Shown: positions 48,501-52,375, counted from the stretch's first letter. The stretch: 64,000 nucleotides of DNA from Notospermus geniculatus (GCA_002633025.1 NMRB01001217.1:37899-101898), one strand, 5' to 3'. Notes: generated by a model from the sequence alone, not told the origin. Numbers and translations: made by a program.

Positions 48501-50777
48501 GTCGCCACCTTGTACCGTCAACTGGTCTGAAACGATCAAGTGGGCACTGAAAGAGCTGCTCCTTGAGTCCCCCAGGAAGGTTCTGGGTGGACTGGTATAA
48601 TATATAATGTTAAGCGTTTTGAATTAACTTTATTAGAGTGAAAAGTACAAATACTAAGTTCTAATTAATATAAAACTTCATATTATTAGTATAATACTAA
48701 GTATTAATTAATATAAAACTTCATATTATTATCATCCCCATCATTTTTGAGTGTCATGTCAGGCAGATTATGACCCAATCTTAGACCAAACCAACCCCAC
48801 GAAAACGCTGACGGTTTCCACTCGTCTTGTCTACGGGATTTTTACGTATCCCGATCAAGGATTACCTCTTCGATGCCACGATCATTGAGACGTGGATTAC
48901 AGCGAAGAGTTCGTGAAATGGCGGTCGCCAACCCCGATACGCCGTGATTCAGCGATTTTCTTGTTAATTCCACCAGCCTGGTGCTCGCACGGTCCATGAT
49001 TAGTTGGTGAAAAAGGTTAGATTAAGCGCGTAGACCAAGCTCAACATCAATAGAAAACAGTCAATAGCCACTTAATCTCAAGGCTTATTGCAGAAACATT
49101 GATTACCAACTTGGTGCCAATTCCTTCTCCATTCCTTTACCATTCATATAAGTCGGTGGCAGGTGTGTATGTACACAATTCACCTTCTGTCGGAGTATCG
49201 GGTATATCAGTAGCATCAGCAGTCCAATTTGCTCTTGGAGTTTTCAATCGCGTGATTAGTTTGGTATCAACTGCTTCTACTCTACTCGAGGAACAAGATA
49301 TGGTATCTTTTTGGGACAGCGCACACTGCTCCGTATCGTACAGCTCACGTTTTGATTTAAGATTTTTTTCTTCTTCAATTTTTTGTTCACCAAGCGGCTT
49401 GTAAAATGCGGAATGAGAGTCAGGCCATTCGCGCTCATATTTTTATACTAGGGAGTTTTCGCAAAGCCCCCGAAACGCCAACGCGAACGCCAAACCCATT
49501 GTTCGATGCTACGAAGAGACCACCGAACAATAGGACAGACGTTCCCGTTGGTGTTTCGGGGGCTTTGCGAAAACTCCCTATAAAGGCCCGTTTCCACAGA
49601 AGCGGTAGCGTGAGCGTTTTGACGCTTCGCCCATTGTTTGGAAGCAGAGCGGCGGAAAATAACAAAAGATTTGACGCATCACGCAGCGTGAAACGCATCT
49701 GTGGAAACGAGCCTTTAGTGAGTTTTCGCAAAGCCCCCGAAACGCCAACCAGGGGCCGGTTTCACAAAAATCATGTTAGCGCTAACATGGTGTTAGCGCT
49801 AACTTTTATGTTAAGATGACGTCAAAATCCATTGTCATTTTACGTCATTTAACATGATGTTAGCGCTAACATCATGTTAAATGACGTAAAATGACAATGG
49901 ATTTTGACGTCATCTAACATAAAAGTTAGCGCTAACACCATGTTAGCGCTAACTTGAGTTTTGTGCAACCGGCCCCAGAACATCAATCCTTTTGTTCGGT
50001 GCTCTCTTCGTGGCATCGAACAATGGGATTGGCGTTCGCGTTGGCGTTTCGGGGGTTTTGCGAAAACTCCCTATTGGTACAATTTCTCCTCCGTCTTCCG
50101 GTGCATAGTCGGTAAGGTTCCCTCCGATTTGTATTTCGCGATGGACAAGCCATTAAATAAAATAACCTTCATCCTGAAATCGACCCGATGTTTGATATGG
50201 ATGTCTACCAGCGGATAATAGCCCCCGATGAGTAATGAGCCGACAACGATTCCAGTACATTTCATTTTGAACCCATCAACACGGTGGGGTGGCGAGTTTG
50301 TCGTCATGGAACTGAGCATCAAGGCACTGTTTTAGAAGAACAATCAGGGCGTTTAAGATAACGCTTAAAAATTGTTCGATAGACAGTCTGTTATTGGAAA
50401 CTAGTGAAGTACACACGAACTATGTTTTAAAACAACTTTAATATGGTTCCTAGCGAACCACAGCCCCCGGAACACCAACGCGGACGCCGATCCTGTTTAT
50501 CGATACCACGAAGAGCACTTCTTTACAAAACTAAGGATGGACGTTCGCGTTGGAGTTTCGGGGGCTTCGCGAAACTCTATACGCTGATTCGTTTGTCTCA
50601 GGATATATGGCTTGCGCCGTAAACTCTTCGGTCGGTGAAATCGCTACTGTGGCTGGTCTTGGTCCAGGCCAGATAACCCCGTTGCACATCCCACTCGCCC
50701 AATATGGCCCTCAGAGGGAAGGTGGCGCGCTGGCCCAGATTCACTCTCAAAACGATTCCAAAAGCAACATAATGTGA
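6531..50777 (+). CDS. Multi-exon gene for a small secreted protein, family unknown (six coding exons, 150 aa)
   Basis: Built by hand from splice signals. Coding parts are 6531-6548 (or its duplicate 9320-9337), 18256-18313, 34483-34545, 40468-40545, 44352-44411 and 50602-50777. Each border has AG before and GT after; all junctions after the first are phase 1, and the sum is 453 nt, exactly 151 codons. Residues 1-20 (MMRSYLVACIVVLCACLVLG) form a textbook signal peptide, with cleavage likely before KPAPS. Residues about 30-85 are charged and amphipathic, with leucine/isoleucine spacing suggesting paired helices or a coiled coil. A Lys-Arg pair ends the exon-5 segment (DAKRA); the last about 58 residues are rich in Gly, Ala, Ser and Pro and contain one Cys. 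The Lys-Arg could be a convertase site, which would make this a propeptide; that is inference. Exons 2-5 are well supported; exon 6 rests on phase, acceptor and composition. No known family recognised. Confidence 0.65.
6668..7440. mobile_element. Large hairpin element between the exon-1 copies
   Basis: Arms of about 330-350 bp (6668-7018 and 7107-7440) are inverted copies differing by scattered changes, with a loop of about 90 bp. After the right arm a C-run leads to GGATCCGCACCTG at 7501-7514, the shape of a hAT-type end. No ORF of known type. It separates the two direct copies of the exon-1 unit. Confidence 0.7.
7839..9369 (+). repeat. Direct duplication 1, copy b (contains exon 1b)
   Basis: Counterpart of 5057-6580. 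Differences include a TA-to-TACATGTA change at 9063-9070 and a few short insertions. Exon, acceptor and donor are unchanged. Confidence 0.9.
9293..9337 (+). CDS. Exon 1, copy b: duplicated alternative first coding exon
   Basis: Same exon as 6504-6548: acceptor, leader, MMRSYL codons and donor are all preserved. It lies in the second copy of the 1.5-kb duplication. Either copy can splice in phase 0 to exon 2, giving the same protein. If both were included in one transcript, the second would add its leader in frame: the whole exon is 45 nt, a multiple of three. Which copy is used cannot be told from sequence. Confidence 0.65.
9430..9522. mobile_element. Foldback MITE (GGGCC...TTC type)
   Basis: GGGCCGTATTCTAGAA at the left mirrors TTCTGGAATACGGGCC at the right, about 100 bp overall. 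The end sequence follows the GGGCC-NNN-TTC pattern shared by several unrelated-looking hairpins here. Confidence 0.6.
9873..10010. repeat. Repeat family N, partial copy
   Basis: Starts ATATACTGGACCTTCGCCCT and has GTCCGCTGTAGAG. Fuller copies lie at 21752-21961 and 33866-34067. The right end is not clear here. Confidence 0.5.
10529..10735. mobile_element. Foldback MITE, family O
   Basis: CCAAAATCGCAG and GGTCACAGAG at the left are mirrored by CTCTGTGACCTGCGATTTTGG at the right. Second copy at 42433-42753. Both carry a central GACTTCGATTCGAAGATATC or its complement. Confidence 0.6.
10740..12192. other. Intron DNA, no feature seen
   Basis: Intron 1 of the secreted-protein gene. No coding-like frame or strong repeat noticed. 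Confidence 0.35.
12193..12662. mobile_element. Foldback element T with 50-bp arms
   Basis: The left arm (12193-12245) is the complement of the right arm (12605-12662), including GTGTTTTTGTTTGAACA. The right arm has TACATGTA at 12644-12651 where the left has a plain TA. Confidence 0.55.
12914..14436 (+). repeat. Direct duplication 2, copy a
   Basis: Matches 14607-15932 nearly throughout. It holds hairpin E (about 13006-13123). It carries an extra segment, 13735-13925 (repeat G family), absent from copy b. A 170-bp spacer separates the copies. Confidence 0.9.
13006..13123. mobile_element. Foldback MITE, family E (first of four)
   Basis: GGGTGTTTAAGACTTAGACG and its complement enclose a short loop. 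The right end reads TTTATGAATGTGGCCC. Other copies: 14702-14818, 34254-34356 (degraded) and 53414-53530, the most complete, with both GGGCC ends. Confidence 0.75.
14607..15932 (+). repeat. Direct duplication 2, copy b
   Basis: Counterpart of 12914-14436 without the repeat-G segment; holds hairpin E at 14702-14818. No gene recognised in either copy. Confidence 0.9.
16131..16203 (+). mobile_element. LINE tail of L2/CR1-like type
   Basis: TGTAAAGCGCACTGAGG, then GGCGCTATATAAGCACTT and a run of ATT repeats. This arrangement is typical of L2-like retroposon 3' ends. No reverse transcriptase lies upstream, so it is a 5'-truncated copy. Confidence 0.6.
16535..16820. mobile_element. 285-bp near-perfect hairpin
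   Basis: Arms of about 120-130 bp (about 16535-16665 and 16687-16820) are inverted copies with few mismatches around a 20-bp loop. Outer arm: CACGAATTTTCGACCCCAAC. Target duplications not clear. Confidence 0.8.
17300..17526. mobile_element. Harbinger-like MITE, family F, TTA duplication
   Basis: Starts AGCCAGGAGCATACGAGGCG and ends GCCTGCTGTGCTGCTGGGT; TTA at 17297-17299 and 17527-17529. The interior carries GCGATATCGC-type palindromes. Other copies: 47200-47402 and 51449-52375, each flanked by TAA; partial copies at 36505-36620 and 37325-37690. Confidence 0.75.
18256..18313 (+). CDS. Exon 2: signal-peptide core
   Basis: The acceptor ends at 18255 and GTAAGTAA begins at 18314. The 58-nt exon encodes VACIVVLCACLVLGKPAPS plus the first base of the next codon (phase 1). 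The run of Val, Ile, Leu, Cys and Ala followed by Gly-Lys-Pro is the h-region and probable cleavage region of a signal peptide. Confidence 0.75.
18500..18780. repeat. 42-bp minisatellite
   Basis: AAAGGTCTTCACT recurs at 18631, 18673, 18715 and 18757 (spacing 42), with looser copies upstream to about 18420. 42 is a multiple of three, which leaves a minus-strand frame open with a 14-residue period; not taken as a gene. Confidence 0.85.
19411..19628. mobile_element. MITE-like repeat, family H
   Basis: Ends are CACCACGGTATTGCCAC and AATACTGTGGTCCTTTAA, roughly inverted. Related copies at 23436-23645 and 24632-24836, inside duplication 3, share CGACAGCCGGCGCCAC. Confidence 0.55.
20078..20721 (+). 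repeat. Repeat before N gap, copy a (644 bp)
   Basis: Nearly identical to 20723-21372; only N20722 separates them. The copies differ by 6 bp (CATGTA) plus a few substitutions. Open frames in both are the same accidental frame. Looks like two unmerged contig ends or haplotypes. Confidence 0.9.
20163..20313. mobile_element. Foldback MITE, family D
   Basis: GGGAGGTTTAGAAATCAAAC mirrored by a near-complement ending CCTCCC. Further copies: 20815-20965, 34081-34231 and 48253-48404. Arms carry AACGATAAACGT-type sequence, loop about 40 bp. Confidence 0.8.
20723..21372 (+). repeat. Repeat after N gap, copy b (650 bp)
   Basis: Counterpart of 20078-20721, carrying TACATGTA at 20773-20780 where copy a has TA. 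Confidence 0.9.
21752..21961. mobile_element. MITE-like repeat, family N
   Basis: GGACCTTCGCGCTCATAACG at the left and TTAGGAGGGCGAATGTCC at the right are inverted. The copy at 33866-34067 has the same ends. Confidence 0.6.
22190..22390. repeat. Dispersed repeat W
   Basis: Contains CAATTTCCCAC/AAATTTCCCAC, CGTCCATTG and GTGCTGCCCTCTA. Related stretches: 53270-53410, 61790-61930 and in part 57250-57310. This explains open frames in these places. Confidence 0.5.
22456..22794. mobile_element. Non-autonomous hAT-like element, 5-bp target duplication
   Basis: Begins CAGGGTTTCCGCCAGGA and ends TCTGGCGGAAACACTG, hAT-style ends. TCTTG flanks both sides (22451-22455, 22795-22799). The inside has A/T homopolymer palindromes and G-runs, no transposase. 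Confidence 0.75.
23219..24412 (+). repeat. Tandem duplication 3, copy a
   Basis: Directly followed by copy b (24413-25342). Contains repeat H and the TTAA-flanked MITE 23822-24069 that copy b lacks. No gene recognised. Confidence 0.9.
23822..24069. mobile_element. 248-bp MITE with TTAA target duplication
   Basis: Inverted ends AGATAATGTATCACG and CGTGATACATTATCT; TTAA at 23818-23821 and 24070-24073. The sister copy has one TTAA and no insert, so the boundaries are certain. A TTAA target fits piggyBac or Kolobok-type mobilisation. Confidence 0.85.
24413..25342 (+). repeat. Tandem duplication 3, copy b
   Basis: Copy of 23219-24412 with scattered changes. At 25004-25007 it has a single TTAA, the uninterrupted insertion site. 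Confidence 0.9.
25421..25963. mobile_element. 540-bp DNA element with about 40-bp inverted ends
   Basis: TTTTCCCACTCTGG and CCGGGCTCAG near the left end (25441-25466) recur inverted at 25911-25946. The interior is AT-rich with no transposase. Confidence 0.65.
25970..28050. other. Intron DNA, no feature seen
   Basis: Intron 2, about 2 kb free of recognisable repeats, the longest quiet stretch of the window. If anything here is conserved it would be regulatory; none is recognised. Confidence 0.35.
28052..28210 (+). mobile_element. tRNA-derived SINE, degraded
   Basis: AGTTCGAATCCC (28106-28117) is a good B box; the A-box side is degraded and split by a TACATGTA at 28081-28088. A tail follows with CCCACGGGCTTAGTTAATC. 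Confidence 0.4.
29780..30108 (-). pseudogene. Coiled-coil coding relic with frameshift and stop
   Basis: Read from 30108 downward. The first part reads TTREMEESHTQEQLKNEPDR and on to LEER, where the frame shifts near 29993. The next frame gives EFDKKISDLKES, an in-frame TAA, then MQERALREENERKIVKTWEQ and more, ending at TGA 29782-29780. The high Glu/Lys/Arg content and heptad-like spacing mark a coiled coil. One frameshift and one stop in about 330 bp make it a broken copy. Such tails occur in many families, including AIG1/GIMAP-like GTPases, but nothing here proves that origin. Confidence 0.4.
30195..30310 (+). repeat. Short-period G-rich tandem repeat
   Basis: Variants of GGGGACGAGGTT (period about 12) run for about 115 bp. 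Several frames stay open on both strands only because of this repeat. Confidence 0.7.
30875..31207 (+). repeat. Repeat before second N gap, copy a
   Basis: Matches 31209-31587 across N31208. Copy b is 46 bp longer because of a hairpin insertion at about 31244-31289. Confidence 0.85.
31209..31587 (+). repeat. Repeat after second N gap, copy b
   Basis: Counterpart of 30875-31207, including GGCAAAAGTGTT, the GATCGATAGTC region and the closing CTGGGTGA. Confidence 0.85.
31679..31840 (+). mobile_element. tRNA-derived SINE
   Basis: TAGCCGAATGGTTATCACG resembles an A box with D-loop; CGCTTAGCAGGCGG resembles an anticodon arm with AGC. The B box is eroded. A tail with AAGGGACAGTAAGCCGTGG follows. 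Not a working tRNA. Confidence 0.45.
32688..32848. mobile_element. Foldback MITE, family C (first copy)
   Basis: Contains TTTTCACAGGGTTTTGGATA and ATCCCAATGCCTGTGAAAAC. Next to it lies a second copy, 32847-33029, with inverted GCCGGTTT-type arms; a third is at 61925-62050. Confidence 0.6.
32847..33029. mobile_element. Foldback MITE, family C (second copy)
   Basis: Ends AAAGCCCTGTTTCCAC and GTAGTGGAGGGCCTT are roughly inverted. The arms hold GCGGTTTGCGGCGCCGGG and its complement. Confidence 0.6.
33866..34067. mobile_element. MITE-like repeat, family N (full copy)
   Basis: ATATACTGGACTTTCGCCCT at the left and GGGCAAAGGGCCAGTAAAT at the right. Immediately followed by a family D hairpin at 34081. 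Confidence 0.65.
34081..34231. mobile_element. Foldback MITE, family D
   Basis: GGGAGGTTTCGAAATCAAA mirrored by TTTGATTTCGAAACCTCCC. It ends about 250 bp before exon 3. Confidence 0.85.
34483..34545 (+). CDS. Exon 3: amphipathic helix
   Basis: A long pyrimidine tract precedes the AG at 34481-34482; GTAAGACAG follows from 34546. The 63-nt exon is phase 1-1 and encodes Ala + TKQDISKSINRLIDDLRLHK. Ile/Leu spacing is typical of an amphipathic helix. The intron before it is about 16 kb and the one after about 5.9 kb. Confidence 0.75.
34546..35839. other. Intron DNA, no feature seen
   Basis: Start of intron 3. No exon-like frame or repeat noticed. Confidence 0.35.
36304..36412. mobile_element. 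Foldback MITE, family J
   Basis: CATGTTCCCGAAGCC and TAACGATGTCGTTA at the left are mirrored by TAACGACATCGTTA and GGCTTCGGGAACAT at the right. A half copy lies at about 51380-51425. Confidence 0.75.
36904..37190. mobile_element. Two head-to-tail foldback MITEs, family P
   Basis: GGTAGGGACACACCTAACGC-type ends occur at about 36910, 37033 and, inverted, near 37150-37175. Arms carry CGATTCGCATGCG. Both have the inner motif GCGG-(C/T)-AAAATAACAAAG, also present in the MITE at 49583-49715. Confidence 0.65.
38331..38463. mobile_element. Foldback MITE, family R
   Basis: CGAACACGATCAAATTTTTC at the left mirrors GAAAATTTGATCGTGTTCG at the right; about 80 bp of interior. Confidence 0.7.
39181..39852. 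mobile_element. 672-bp Harbinger-like element with TTA duplication
   Basis: Inverted ends of about 35 bp: TCAGACTGGGCCGTCACG at the left, CGTGACGGCCCAGTCTGG at the right, continuing through GGTACCGTGAT. TTA at 39178-39180 and 39853-39855. No transposase. Confidence 0.75.
39980..40050 (-). mobile_element. tRNA-like sequence or SINE head
   Basis: On the minus strand, TAGTTGGTTTTATCAC (A-box side) and GGTTCGATCC (perfect B box) lie at tRNA-like spacing. Stems are imperfect, so a SINE head or tRNA pseudogene is more likely than a gene. Confidence 0.4.
40468..40545 (+). CDS. Exon 4: acidic/helical segment
   Basis: The acceptor follows a T-rich tract and ends TCCCTAG at 40467; GTATGTAG follows from 40546. 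The 78-nt exon is phase 1-1. It encodes an acidic start (AETEDEKE) and then an amphipathic helix (LIKIVQAFSAKLRELQE). A foldback MITE begins only about 40 bp after the donor. Confidence 0.75.
40588..40720. mobile_element. Foldback MITE, family A
   Basis: GAGTTTTCGCAAAGCCCCCG mirrored by a near-complement ending GAAAACTCCC. Lies in intron 4. Other copies: 49451-49578, 49718-50071 and 50458-50577. Confidence 0.8.
41240..41383. mobile_element. Foldback MITE, family U
   Basis: CACGTCCAATATTATTGCAC at the left and GTGCAATAACATTGGATGG at the right are inverted. Confidence 0.6.
41659..41762. mobile_element. Foldback MITE, family M
   Basis: CCCACATTCATAAACATACT mirrored by a near-complement ending TATGAACATGGG; TTAAGTC and AAGTGTGA follow in the arms. 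Confidence 0.7.
42433..42753. mobile_element. Foldback MITE, family O, with internal duplications
   Basis: The left end unit CACCAAAATCGCAGTTGTAA occurs twice in tandem (42439 and 42476), and the TTGATATCTTCGAATCGAAG segment also twice. The right end carries the inverted TTACAACTGCGATT. Confidence 0.65.
42985..43500 (+). repeat. Imperfect 165-bp tandem repeat, about three units
   Basis: AGCCAATGA recurs at 43011, 43175 and 43340; TTTCACCT recurs at matching offsets, with a last partial unit near 43480. Units differ by point changes and by TACATGTA-type insertions in the first. Confidence 0.65.
43855..44090. mobile_element. MITE-like repeat, family Q
   Basis: AACAAAGATGGTGGCC at the left and GATCGCCATCTTTGTT at the right. 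A second copy at about 55135-55333 keeps GACGTCATATGGTGAGAACT. Confidence 0.6.
44352..44411 (+). CDS. Exon 5: charged segment ending in Lys-Arg
   Basis: The acceptor is TTCCTTTCCATTCTAG, ending at 44351; GTAGGCATG starts at 44412. The 60-nt exon is phase 1-1 and encodes Gly + IQRIDEAKPQEAQNDAKRA. The Lys-Arg near its end could be a proprotein cleavage site, but no processing is shown. Confidence 0.72.
44412..46170. other. Intron DNA, no feature seen
   Basis: Start of intron 5. Open frames at 44644-44883 and 45102-45395 lack splice support and protein-like composition. Confidence 0.35.
46172..46540 (-). CDS. Candidate terminal exon, unknown protein
   Basis: A possible acceptor, TCATGTTGATTTCAG, ends just above 46540 on this strand. 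From there the frame is open for 122 codons to a stop at 46172. It has an acidic patch (WVDDDFDYEEWPLLSKEEYN), a hydrophobic part and a Cys-rich stretch (FGFCYFCSNFGKC), then a basic tail. No initiator of its own and no recognised domain. In 64 kb an open frame of this size can arise by chance, so support comes only from composition and the splice signal. Confidence 0.3.
   Translation of the reverse strand, partial: CSIDCLSLWVDDDFDYEEWPLLSKEEYNLLQVVMFLREYVLSVPSTIHLHPFMPLLHKTPYDDKERATKFNELAGMVFGFCYFCSNFGKCNFLNHRKRRLFFLRRSGLMNLKGLVTCIFIRT
47200..47402. mobile_element. Harbinger-like MITE, family F, TAA duplication
   Basis: Starts AACCATCAGCACACCAGGCG and ends GCTGTGCTGCAGGCT, flanked by TAA on both sides (47197-47199, 47403-47405). 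Confidence 0.7.
48253..48404. mobile_element. Foldback MITE, family D
   Basis: GGGGAGGTTTCGAAATCAAA mirrored exactly by TTTGATTTCGAAACCTCCCC. Inverted relative to the copy at 34081. Confidence 0.85.
48431..48606 (+). mobile_element. tRNA-derived SINE (Ser-like head)
   Basis: TTAGCGCAGTGGCTGAGCG (A box), a TCGG/CCGA stem around CTCGAAA with a CGA triplet, and GGGTCGATTCC (B box). No long variable arm and no clean acceptor stem. The SINE tail CCCAGGAAGGTTCTGGGTGG follows. Confidence 0.55.
49137..49436 (-). CDS. Candidate minus-strand coding segment (C-terminal end, no own start)
   Basis: Open for 99 codons to TAA at 49139-49137, with no in-frame ATG. Composition is protein-like: hydrophilic, with a Lys/Glu stretch (GEQKIEEEKNLKSKRE), Ser-rich and Thr/Asp/Pro-rich parts, ending TDLYEW. 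Such a charged tail fits the cytosolic end of the membrane segment encoded at 50307-50071. The frames do not join directly without an intron or frameshift, and I see no convincing donor. It could be a spliced two-exon gene or a pseudogene opened by MITE insertion. Confidence 0.35.
   Translation of the reverse strand, partial: EREWPDSHSAFYKPLGEQKIEEEKNLKSKRELYDTEQCALSQKDTISCSSSRVEAVDTKLITRLKTPRANWTADATDIPDTPTEGELCTYTPATDLYEW
49451..49578. mobile_element. Foldback MITE, family A, TA duplication
   Basis: GGGAGTTTTCGCAAAGCCCC to its complement, flanked by TA at 49449-49450 and 49579-49580. A TA target suggests Tc1/mariner-type mobilisation. It borders the minus-strand coding candidate at 49137-49436. 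Confidence 0.8.
49583..49715. mobile_element. Foldback MITE, family B
   Basis: AAGGCCCGTTTCCACAG mirrored by CTGTGGAAACGAGCCTT, flanked by TA at 49581-49582 and 49716-49717. The inner motif GCGGCGGAAAATAACAAA is shared with family P. Confidence 0.7.
49718..50071. mobile_element. Family A MITE split by a nested insertion
   Basis: The left end (49718-49749) and right part (49979-50071) together make one family A hairpin. A 223-bp element sits between them with a CAG duplication. TA lies at 49716-49717 and 50072-50073. Confidence 0.8.
49753..49975. mobile_element. Nested 223-bp palindromic MITE with CAG duplication
   Basis: GGGCCGGTTTCACAAAA to a complementary end GGCCC, nearly perfect over its whole length and centred at 49864/49865. 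It contains five copies of the self-complementary GTTAGCGCTAAC, including one at the centre. CAG at 49750-49752 and 49976-49978. A CWG duplication fits some Harbinger elements. Confidence 0.85.
50071..50307 (-). CDS. Candidate minus-strand coding segment with a transmembrane stretch
   Basis: Reading down from ATG at 50307, the frame is open for 78 residues (MTTNSPPHRV...). A hydrophobic stretch, CTGIVVGSLLIGGYYPLV, could be a signal anchor or membrane helix, followed by a basic region and KTEEKLYQ. Just upstream on this strand, TGTTCTTCTAAAACAG is a possible splice acceptor. The stop TAG at 50073-50071 sits exactly at the edge of a MITE: TA is the target site and G the first element base. The segment lies within intron 5 of the plus-strand gene. 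It may belong with 49437-49137, from which the MITE cluster separates it. Family not recognised. Confidence 0.35.
   Translation of the reverse strand: MTTNSPPHRVDGFKMKCTGIVVGSLLIGGYYPLVDIHIKHRVDFRMKVILFNGLSIAKYKSEGTLPTMHRKTEEKLYQ
50458..50577. mobile_element. Degraded family A MITE beside exon 6
   Basis: CACAGCCCCCGGAACACCAA and TCGGGGGCTTCGCGAAACTC are inverted with several mismatches. It ends about 25 bp before the exon 6 acceptor and may contribute to its upstream sequence. Confidence 0.65.
50602..50777 (+). CDS. Exon 6: probable terminal coding exon
   Basis: The acceptor ATTCGTTTGTCTCAG ends at 50601. Read in phase 1, as exon 5 requires, the exon is open for 176 nt and ends at TGA 50775-50777. 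It encodes Gly, then YMACAVNSSVGEIATVAGLG, a middle rich in Pro, Gln and Gly, and a last stretch NDSKSNIM. An AATAAA lies at 50946. The exon starts only about 25 bp after a degraded MITE (50458-50577). Phase agreement and closure of the frame support it; without transcripts an independent gene's exon remains possible. Confidence 0.55.
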
Positions 50778-50945
50778 TATTAAACCTCACGTTCTAGTGC
50801 CTTTGACAGCGTAAACTTTTTACAGATGCACCAGACATTTCAATTTGGCAGCACACGTGCTGATGACACTAAACCAGCGGCCGCGCTGTTATGAGCCAAA
50901 AGGTGACAAGATAAATCTAAATATTTTATCAAATTATAGCAAGTT

Positions 50946-50951
50946 AATAAA
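50946..50951 (+). promoter_or_regulatory. Candidate poly(A) signal AATAAA
   Basis: AATAAA lies about 170 bp after the stop codon at 50777, a normal distance for a 3' UTR of the secreted-protein gene. An ATTAAA right behind the stop (50779) is too close to be the likely signal. Confidence 0.4.
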
Positions 50952-51448
50952 ATTAGCCATCTTTTTGCTTCGATTGACCTAAAATCAATCCTTTTAACTC
51001 TGTCATCATCAGTTAATCGGCCAGAGCCCATCTGCGGCCCAAGATTAATGAATCGTTAAGTTTGTCTAGACGTCTCATAAACCAATGAGCCAATAGTATT
51101 TCAATTGACAAAATAAGTCACTCGTGTAAAATTGGTTTAATGAAATGTATTGTGGAAGGTTGTGAAATATTCACGAACGAATACGTGTAACGGATAGATG
51201 TACGATAAAGAATTCGTACAGTGAATATCGCAATGCCCAGCAGACCAATGCCCCCATCACACTGAGCTAGTTCTCAGTACGTTCTTGGAAATGTTGCCGA
51301 GTGGGCGCGAACTGTGTGCGAACGGAGTGGACGTAGTGACAACTTTTTACAGTCTTTTTACTAACTTCATGCATTTTTCCAGTTTTAACGACACCGTTAT
51401 AACCTAACGACGGCTTCGGGAACATGGGCCCAGATCCCTTCTCTATAA

Positions 51449-52375
51449 AGCCAGCAGCACACCATGCGATATCGCAAGCAGGGGCGGATACAGAGGGGGG
51501 NCAGGGGCGGATACAGAGGGGGTGTTCTGGGGGTTGGAACCCCCCCGTCGGCGACGAAAGATAACATTTTTTTATCGCTTAACATAAAAAATCTCGCTTG
51601 TAGCATAGCGCCCGCCACTGTATCTGATGTAATCATGGTGAAACAATCGTTGCATCAATGATTCTTCCCCTGCTTGGGACAACATACTGCATTATGTACT
51701 GTTTCGAAATGTCTAAGTCCTGTCAATATTTTCAAAACATTTCTGCGACAAAACATTTTGAAGTTAAACTGTTTTCGAATATTGTTGCGGCTTGTTTCAG
51801 GGTTGCTCTACACTCTGAAAACATATTTTGATAATGTTGCAAATATATTGTTTTGCAACGTTTCAGGTCCAGTCGAGTCCACATTGTGCAACAAACCGAA
51901 ACCAAACGGTATTTTGGAAATGTTGCAAATTGGATGTTTTTGAAACGTTTTGCAAATGTTGATGGTGTAGGCCTAGGAGGCGTGGCATCGGACTTTCTCA
52001 ACCTCAGATGCCGGGAAATTGCTTCTCAGAGCTTCTGATTTTCAAAATTTTCCTGGGGGAGGTCCCCCAGACCCCCCGCCAAATTGGCGCCAGTGAAGCG
52101 CATGCCTTCGACACGCGAGAGTCCAGTGGCCTCTACAGAACCCACCCCTCGAGAAAATCCTGGATCCGCCCCTGCCAAGCGATCTACTCGCCACCTATCT
52201 TCTCGCTAGTCACCGCAAACTAGGCGATATCGGCTTTGGTGTTGTTTGACAGTCGGTGAACATCGCTGACGAGAGGATTCCACGCATCGCTGTTCAGCGC
52301 ACACTTGGCGTCAACAGCTGATTTTGCTCGCTTTCGATCAGATCGGTTGCGATATCGCCCGGTGTGCTGCTGGCT
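51449..52375. mobile_element. Harbinger-like MITE, family F, split by a hAT-like insertion
   Basis: Starts AGCCAGCAGCACACCATGCG, ends CCGGTGTGCTGCTGGCT; TAA at 51446-51448 and 52376-52378. The original palindrome is interrupted at GCAAGC by 51479-52174. Confidence 0.8.
51479..52174. mobile_element. hAT-like non-autonomous element
   Basis: CAGGGGCGGATACAGA at the left, GGATCCGCCCCTG at the right. Flanks are GCAAG and CCAAG, a 5-bp duplication with one difference. A 22-bp stretch at the left end is repeated around N51501, an assembly seam. No transposase seen. Confidence 0.75.

Noticed and set aside
48431-48507. Functional tRNA-Ser gene
   Set aside because: A and B boxes and a CGA triplet are present, but there is no paired acceptor stem or long variable arm, and a SINE tail follows.
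49099-49404. 101-residue plus-strand open frame
   Set aside because: It is the opposite strand of the better minus-strand coding candidate at 49137-49436.
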